Shown here in pieces: positions 13,364 to 16,870 of a DNA stretch of 16,870 nucleotides. Position 1 is the stretch's first letter. Each line of letters opens with the position of its first letter. The notes below the pieces were generated by a model. The model saw only the letters and a list, made by a program, of their open reading frames with translations. It searched no databases and was not told where the DNA came from. The stretch comes from an uncultured Lachnospiraceae bacterium (lineage in GTDB: Bacteria; Bacillota; Clostridia; Lachnospirales; Lachnospiraceae): the NCBI GenBank assembly GCA_910588865.1, contig CAJUSJ010000087.1:1-16870 (forward strand), given 5' to 3'. A program made the translations under genes and the position numbers.

Positions 13364-14368
13364 ATGATTACAAAGCCTATACAACTGAACTGTCTGACCA
13401 TAAAAAACCGGCTGGTAATGCCGCCTATGGCTACCGCCAAGAGCGCCCCGGGAGGGCTGGTAAACCAGGAACTGCGCGATTACTATAGGGAACGGGCTCT
13501 GTACAGCCGCGTCGGACTGATCATCACAGAGCACAGCTACATCAACATCCAGGGAAAGGCAGGGGAGCATCAGCTTTCCATGGCTTCAGACAATGTGGTG
13601 GAGACCATGAGGACACTGACGGACACCATCCATAAAACCGATGTAAAGCTTATGGCGCAGATCAACCATGCAGGGAGCAGGGCCGCGTCAGACAATACAG
13701 GCTGTGAGCCGGTAGGGCCCAGCGGGATCCTTCACCCTAATGGAGGGAAAAACGCACCGGAGATGCCCAGGGAATTGACGAGAGAGGAGATAAGGAGGAT
13801 CACAGAGGATTTTGCCCAGGCGGCAAGGCGGGCCAAAGAGGCGGGATTTGACGGCGTGGAGATTCATTCGGCCCACGGATATTTGTTAAATCAGTTTTAT
13901 TCCCCGCTGACCAACAAGCGAAGCGATGAGTATGGGGCGGATACCATGGAAAACAGAACCCGGTTTCATGTGGAGGTGATCCGGGCCGTAAGAGCCATGG
14001 TGGGACATGATTACCCTGTGGCTATACGCCTGGGAGGCTGTGATTACCGGGAAGGCGGAAGCACGGTGGAGGACTGCGCGGAGGCGTGTGGGATCTTTGA
14101 GAAGGAGGGAGTGGATCTTCTGGATATTACGGGCGGACTTTTCGGGTATACCAGGCCGGGACATACGGAGCCAGGGTATTTTAAGGAGATGTCCGGCGCG
14201 GTGAAAAAGGCGGTGAAGATTCCGGTGCTGGTAACAGGCGGCGTGAAGACCATGGAGGCGGCTGAGGAGCTTCTGCGGGAAGGCTTTGCCGATATGGTCG
14301 GCGTGGGGAGAGCGATTTTTCAAGACCCGGGGTGGGCGGATGTGAGAAGCTCCGGTATTGAATTTTAG
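13364..14368 (+). CDS. Old yellow enzyme-type NADH:flavin oxidoreductase
   Basis: OYE-family enzymes bind FMN in a TIM barrel and reduce activated C=C or related bonds with NAD(P)H. From ATG 13364 the protein is 334 residues (MITKPIQLNCLTIKNRLVMPPMA); GGAAGG sits 7 bases ahead, and alternative in-frame ATGs at 13358 and 13319 fit the family less well. Seen: the N-terminal KNRLVMPPM strand, QINHAGSRA, and the substrate-binding H168-x-x-H171 in HSAHGYLLNQFYSPLTN followed by KRSDEYG. Late in the barrel come PVLVTGGVKTMEAAE and DMVGVGRAIFQDP, which form the FMN phosphate site. It is the single-domain form, without the iron-sulfur and FAD/NAD domains of the dienoyl-CoA reductase or bile-acid enzymes. 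The substrate is unknown. It is 26 bases ahead of the DHH gene on the same strand. Confidence 0.92.
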   Translation: MITKPIQLNCLTIKNRLVMPPMATAKSAPGGLVNQELRDYYRERALYSRVGLIITEHSYINIQGKAGEHQLSMASDNVVETMRTLTDTIHKTDVKLMAQINHAGSRAASDNTGCEPVGPSGILHPNGGKNAPEMPRELTREEIRRITEDFAQAARRAKEAGFDGVEIHSAHGYLLNQFYSPLTNKRSDEYGADTMENRTRFHVEVIRAVRAMVGHDYPVAIRLGGCDYREGGSTVEDCAEACGIFEKEGVDLLDITGGLFGYTRPGHTEPGYFKEMSGAVKKAVKIPVLVTGGVKTMEAAEELLREGFADMVGVGRAIFQDPGWADVRSSGIEF

Positions 14369-14394
14369 AAAATCCGTCAAGGAGGTATATTTAG

Positions 14395-15951
14395 TTGAAA
14401 TTACAAGACCTGCTAAACTATGATGATATCGTGATCCAGTGTCACGACAAACCAGACGCTGATACCATTGCCAGCGGTTATGCTCTGCTGAAATATTTAG
14501 AAAAAAACGGAAAATCTCCCAGGCTGGTGTACTCTGGTACCCAGAGGGTTACCAGAGGCAGCCTCCATGAGATGATCAAAAGGTTTGAGATCCCACTGGT
14601 GTATCAGCCGGAGGCGGAGAAGGAAGCGGAGCTTTTGGTCACAGTGGACTGCCGGGCCAGCGAGGGCAATGTGTCGGTGCTGCCCTGCAAAAACCTGGCC
14701 GTGATCGACCATCATTCCCTGAAAGAGAAGGAGGCGCTGCCGAAGCTCCATGAGATCCGCACGGAAGCGGATGGCTACGCTTCCTGCGCCACGGTTTTGT
14801 GGGCCATGCTGAAGGAGGCGGGGGTCACGGTGGAGGAAGATGACCAGCTTCCCACGATTCTGTATTATGGTCTGTATATGGATACCCAGGAACTGAAAAC
14901 CGCCCAGGAAATGGACAAAAACATGCTGGACGAGCTGAGATACGATATGGATATTGTGACGGAGCTTCAAAGCGTCAATCTGTCTTCCCAGGAGCTGAGT
15001 ATCATCGGACGGGCTTATAACAGCCTGCATATCAACCCGAGACACCGTTTTGCCGTGGCCCAGGTGGAGCCCTGCGATCCCGATATCCTGGGGGTTGTCA
15101 GTGATGAGCTGATGAAGGTGGCGGGAGTGGATGTGAGTGTGGCCTACTGTATGCTGGCAGATGACTCCGGGGCCAAGATTTCCGTGCGCTGCCGCAGGAG
15201 GGGCCACAGCGCGAAGGAGCTGATCCACTGGCTGGTGCGGACCATGGGAGATGACGGCGGCGGCGCTCCTACCAAGGCAGCGGGGCGGGTGCCGAAAAAG
15301 TTTCTGGAAGAAGCCTGCAGCGGCGACAACTGGGATGATTTAAGCGGTGCCGCGGGAAGGCTGATCTACAGGCTTCTCACAGATTATTTTGAGATTCCGC
15401 CAAAGAGGATTGAGACAGGCCGGTATGATCCTGAAAAGGTAACAGAGTTTTGCGACCTTCCGGCCTCTCTTTACCGCAAGAAAAAGGTGCCTGTGGGCTA
15501 TGTGAAAGCCACGGATGTGTTCGCGGAGGGGGAGGAGATCCTGATCCGTATGCTGGAAGGGGATACAAAAAAGAAGGTGACGCCAACGCTCTACATCATG
15601 GTCGGCGTGGACGGGGAAACTTATCACAGCCAGGAGAACAGCCTGGAAAAGAATTATGTCCTGACAGAGGAACCCTTCTCTGTGGATAAGGAAAGTCCGT
15701 GGCAGCCCAAGATATACCGCTATGCTGACAGGAAGATCAAGCTGCTGGCCCCTTATGCCAGGAAATGTATTGCCAAAGATGGGGCTCTGATCTGGGCCGG
15801 GCAGCTGAACTGCCGGTTGGAGGTGCTTACCATGTGGAAGGAATGGCACCTGGGCGAGCCGGGAGACTGGCTGGTGAGCCGGGACTCTGACCGCCAGGAT
15901 ATCTATATTATCCGGGACGACGTTTTTCAGAGAACCTATGAAAGAGCATAG
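14395..15951 (+). CDS. DHH-family phosphoesterase with C-terminal PGDYG-like domain
   Basis: DHH proteins are manganese-dependent hydrolases of phosphodiester bonds, including NrnA nanoRNases and cyclic dinucleotide phosphodiesterases. The 518-residue protein starts at TTG 14395, 9 bases after AAGGAGG. Metal-binding motifs seen are H17-D18...D21-x-D23 (CHDKPDADTIASG), D85 (TVDC), DHH at 105-107 (VIDHHS) and D164-type YYGLYMDTQ. The DHHA1 half has RRRGHSAKELI and a variant glycine loop GGG at 288-290 followed by KAAGRVP. An extra region from about 350 to 518 ends with GEPGDWL (487-493) and DDVFQRTYE, which resembles a PGDYG domain. NrnA-like proteins are usually around 310-330 residues, so this is an extended, fused form. 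The role of the tail is unknown. Co-transcription with the oxidoreductase is likely. Confidence 0.85.
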   Translation: MKLQDLLNYDDIVIQCHDKPDADTIASGYALLKYLEKNGKSPRLVYSGTQRVTRGSLHEMIKRFEIPLVYQPEAEKEAELLVTVDCRASEGNVSVLPCKNLAVIDHHSLKEKEALPKLHEIRTEADGYASCATVLWAMLKEAGVTVEEDDQLPTILYYGLYMDTQELKTAQEMDKNMLDELRYDMDIVTELQSVNLSSQELSIIGRAYNSLHINPRHRFAVAQVEPCDPDILGVVSDELMKVAGVDVSVAYCMLADDSGAKISVRCRRRGHSAKELIHWLVRTMGDDGGGAPTKAAGRVPKKFLEEACSGDNWDDLSGAAGRLIYRLLTDYFEIPPKRIETGRYDPEKVTEFCDLPASLYRKKKVPVGYVKATDVFAEGEEILIRMLEGDTKKKVTPTLYIMVGVDGETYHSQENSLEKNYVLTEEPFSVDKESPWQPKIYRYADRKIKLLAPYARKCIAKDGALIWAGQLNCRLEVLTMWKEWHLGEPGDWLVSRDSDRQDIYIIRDDVFQRTYERA

Positions 15952-15982
15952 GCGGCAGGCCCAAAAGACTCAAAGCAGGGAC

Positions 15983-16017
15983 AGGCGCGGCTTTAATCAG
16001 CCGCGCCTCTGTATTTA
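15983..16017 (+). terminator. Rho-independent terminator after the DHH gene
   Basis: AGGCGCGGCT (15983-15992) and AGCCGCGCCT (15999-16008) form a perfect 10-base-pair stem with a 6-base loop, then CTGTATTTA. The tail is only moderately T-rich. The next gene starts 26 bases further on with no clear promoter in between, so partial read-through may matter. Confidence 0.8.
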
Positions 16018-16033
16018 TTGAAGGAAAAAAATT

Positions 16034-16489
16034 ATGGAAAACAGATTGTGGACGCTTCTGGACAGGCAGTCGGAGGAGTACAGGACATCGAGACAGCTGG
16101 GCGAGGAGCTGGGGATCAGCGAGAAGACCGCCAGGACAAGGATCCGGGAGCTGGAGGAGGCCATCGAGGGCAGCGGTGCCCGGATACGCTCAAAACCAAG
16201 ATATGGGTATTGCCTTTTGGTGGAGGAGCCAAAGCGGTGGAAGGAGTTTTTGGCAAAACGCTACCAGGAGGACAGCCGCGTTCCCCTGGATTCGGGAGAG
16301 CGGGTGGACTATATGCTGGCTCTGTTTTTGAACCGCTCGGATTACAGGAAGCTGGAGGATCTAAGCGATTTTCTATATCAGCCTCAGTATCTCCAGGATG
16401 AAAAAAGGGTTTTTCATCGGCGCGTCCATGTCCCCCATACCGGACAAGAGGGTAAGAAGGGAGACGGAGCTGGCGGTGAAGCTGTATGA
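16034..16489 (+). pseudogene. Truncated BglG/PRD-type transcriptional regulator
   Basis: AAGGA (16021-16025) precedes ATG 16034 by 8 bases. The first 120 or so residues look like the N-terminal half of a BglG/Mga-type regulator. An HTH_11-like domain comes first (about residues 6-45, with SRQLGEELGISEKTARTRIREL) and is followed by a wing (IRSKPRYGYCL). The start of the second HTH region follows (ERVDYMLALFLNRSDYRKLEDLSDFLY). Such proteins usually run to about 500-700 residues with PRD and PTS EIIA/EIIB domains that sense sugar uptake. After DFLY, at about base 16375, family resemblance stops and the frame ends at 16489 with a Gly/Lys-rich tail. The frame one base ahead is open to 16553 (YISLSISRMKKGFFIGASMS..., ATG at 16398) and restores the expected LYIS. 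A frameshift plus a large deletion or insertion is the simplest reading. Confidence 0.6.
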
Positions 16490-16601
16490 GCGCCTTGATG
16501 TGGAGGCGGTCCATAACATCCATATGCTTGCTACGAATGTTTTTATCTTTTAGGCTCTTACCCTCTACTACGGAGAAAAAGCGATTTTGCCAAACTTCCG
16601 C

Positions 16602-16642
16602 AAAAGAAAAACGCTGCAATCTCAAAAAAAGATTACAACGCT
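16602..16642 (-). terminator. Rho-independent terminator of the reverse-strand XRE-type gene
   Basis: Read on the minus strand, AGCGTTGTAATCT and AGATTGCAGCGTT pair over all 13 positions (three G-U pairs) around TTTTTTG, and TTTCTTTT follows. It lies 34 bases after the stop of the minus-strand gene at 16677. A nine-codon frame (MSDLKLNRI) lies between and is probably not a gene. Confidence 0.85.
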
Positions 16643-16676
16643 CTCTAAATCCTGTTCAGTTTTAAGTCGGACATTC

Positions 16677-16870
16677 CTATTCGCCCTCTTTTTCGACTTC
16701 GGAAATCTCCTTTGCCGTTGCGGTTACAATCCGTATGCCTGTATCGCTCATACCGTCAAGAAGCGCGTCAAGCTGCCGCCGCTGCGTGTTCTTCTCTGGC
16801 GGCGTTTCCAAAAGAAACTGGTCTACGGATATATTGTAGCGGAGCATAAGCTCAAAGAAAATCTGTAAAC
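16677..16870 (-). CDS. C-terminal part of an XRE-type HTH regulator (partial)
   Basis: On the minus strand the frame entering from the right edge encodes 63 residues ending at TAG (16677-16679). It starts LQIFFELMLRYNISVDQFL, then TQRRQLDALLDGMSDTGIRIVTATAKEI. This is the pattern seen after the helix-turn-helix of XRE-family regulators common on integrative and conjugative elements of gut Firmicutes (SLQVFYELxxxLxVSVDEFF...RRQLDALLDG...VxTATAKGI). The HTH itself lies outside the window. A strong terminator follows on the same strand. The overlapping plus-strand frame is taken as its shadow. The element assignment is by family recall. Confidence 0.75.
   Translation of the reverse strand, partial: LQIFFELMLRYNISVDQFLLETPPEKNTQRRQLDALLDGMSDTGIRIVTATAKEISEVEKEGE

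Noticed and set aside
14497..15228. 243-residue minus-strand open frame opposite the DHH gene
   Set aside because: The plus strand carries conserved DHH motifs over the same bases; the reverse frame is His/Gln-rich with no domain.
16116..16625. 169-residue minus-strand open frame across the broken regulator
   Set aside because: It starts inside the terminator hairpin and runs opposite a recognisable HTH domain, so it is an accidental frame.
16587..16868. 93-residue plus-strand open frame at the right edge
   Set aside because: The minus strand over the same bases encodes a recognisable XRE-type C-terminus followed by a terminator; the plus frame has neither.
1..16870. tRNA, rRNA, CRISPR array or complete insertion sequence
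   Set aside because: No cloverleaf, ribosomal RNA motif, regularly spaced repeats or transposase frame was seen on either strand.

Overview
The window looks like chromosomal DNA of a spore-forming, low-to-mid GC member of the Clostridia, most likely a Lachnospiraceae-type gut anaerobe. Pointers are a sporulation regulator (SpoIIID) behind a sigma-E-type promoter, strong AAGGAGG-type ribosome binding sites, two TTG starts, and gene families common in that group: AAA-ATPase_like/PD-(D/E)XK proteins, YARHG lipoproteins, BspA-type leucine-rich repeat proteins and a DHH phosphoesterase with a PGDYG-like tail. The taxonomic call is inference from gene content.

Layout. Bases 1-510 are a decayed accessory patch: the tail of an unidentified gene, a broken Fic-family gene whose catalytic motif has eroded, and a 15-codon stub that resembles the start of a DUF6414-like gene. 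An AraC-family regulator (612-1496, minus) diverges from a strong extended -10 promoter. That promoter reads into a small gene interrupted by an apparent +1 frameshift (1793-2117), and then into a plausible operon: AAA-ATPase/PD-(D/E)XK protein (2154-3905), sbcD (3924-5060) and sbcC (5057-9400). A terminator follows sbcC.

spoIIID (9774-10049) stands alone between its promoter and its own terminator. Next comes a 459-base gap that holds a good sigma-A promoter and a roughly 136-base structured, palindrome-bounded element abutting the ribosome binding site of a lipoprotein gene (10509-12266). That gene converges with a secreted leucine-rich repeat gene (12356-13192, minus), and the two share a hairpin terminator. 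An old-yellow-enzyme-type flavin oxidoreductase (13364-14368) and a DHH phosphoesterase (14395-15951) form a second short operon. The right end holds a broken BglG/PRD-type regulator (from 16034) followed by the reverse-strand tail of an XRE-type regulator of the kind carried on integrative elements, with its own terminator. The edge of a mobile element therefore probably lies at about 16400-16600.

The strongest signal is inside sbcC. The protein is about 1447 residues, well above the roughly 1050 residues of the E. coli protein. The extra length comes from three tandem copies of a 122-123-residue unit in the coil before the zinc hook and three tandem copies of a 140-141-residue unit in the coil after it. 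Both antiparallel arms have been tripled, which suggests a matched lengthening of the SbcC arm. The operon also places a nuclease-fold AAA protein directly ahead of SbcCD. Other items worth checking are the frameshift at 1898-1903, the structured element at 10360-10495, the inverted repeat at 9609-9685 and the two decayed ends.
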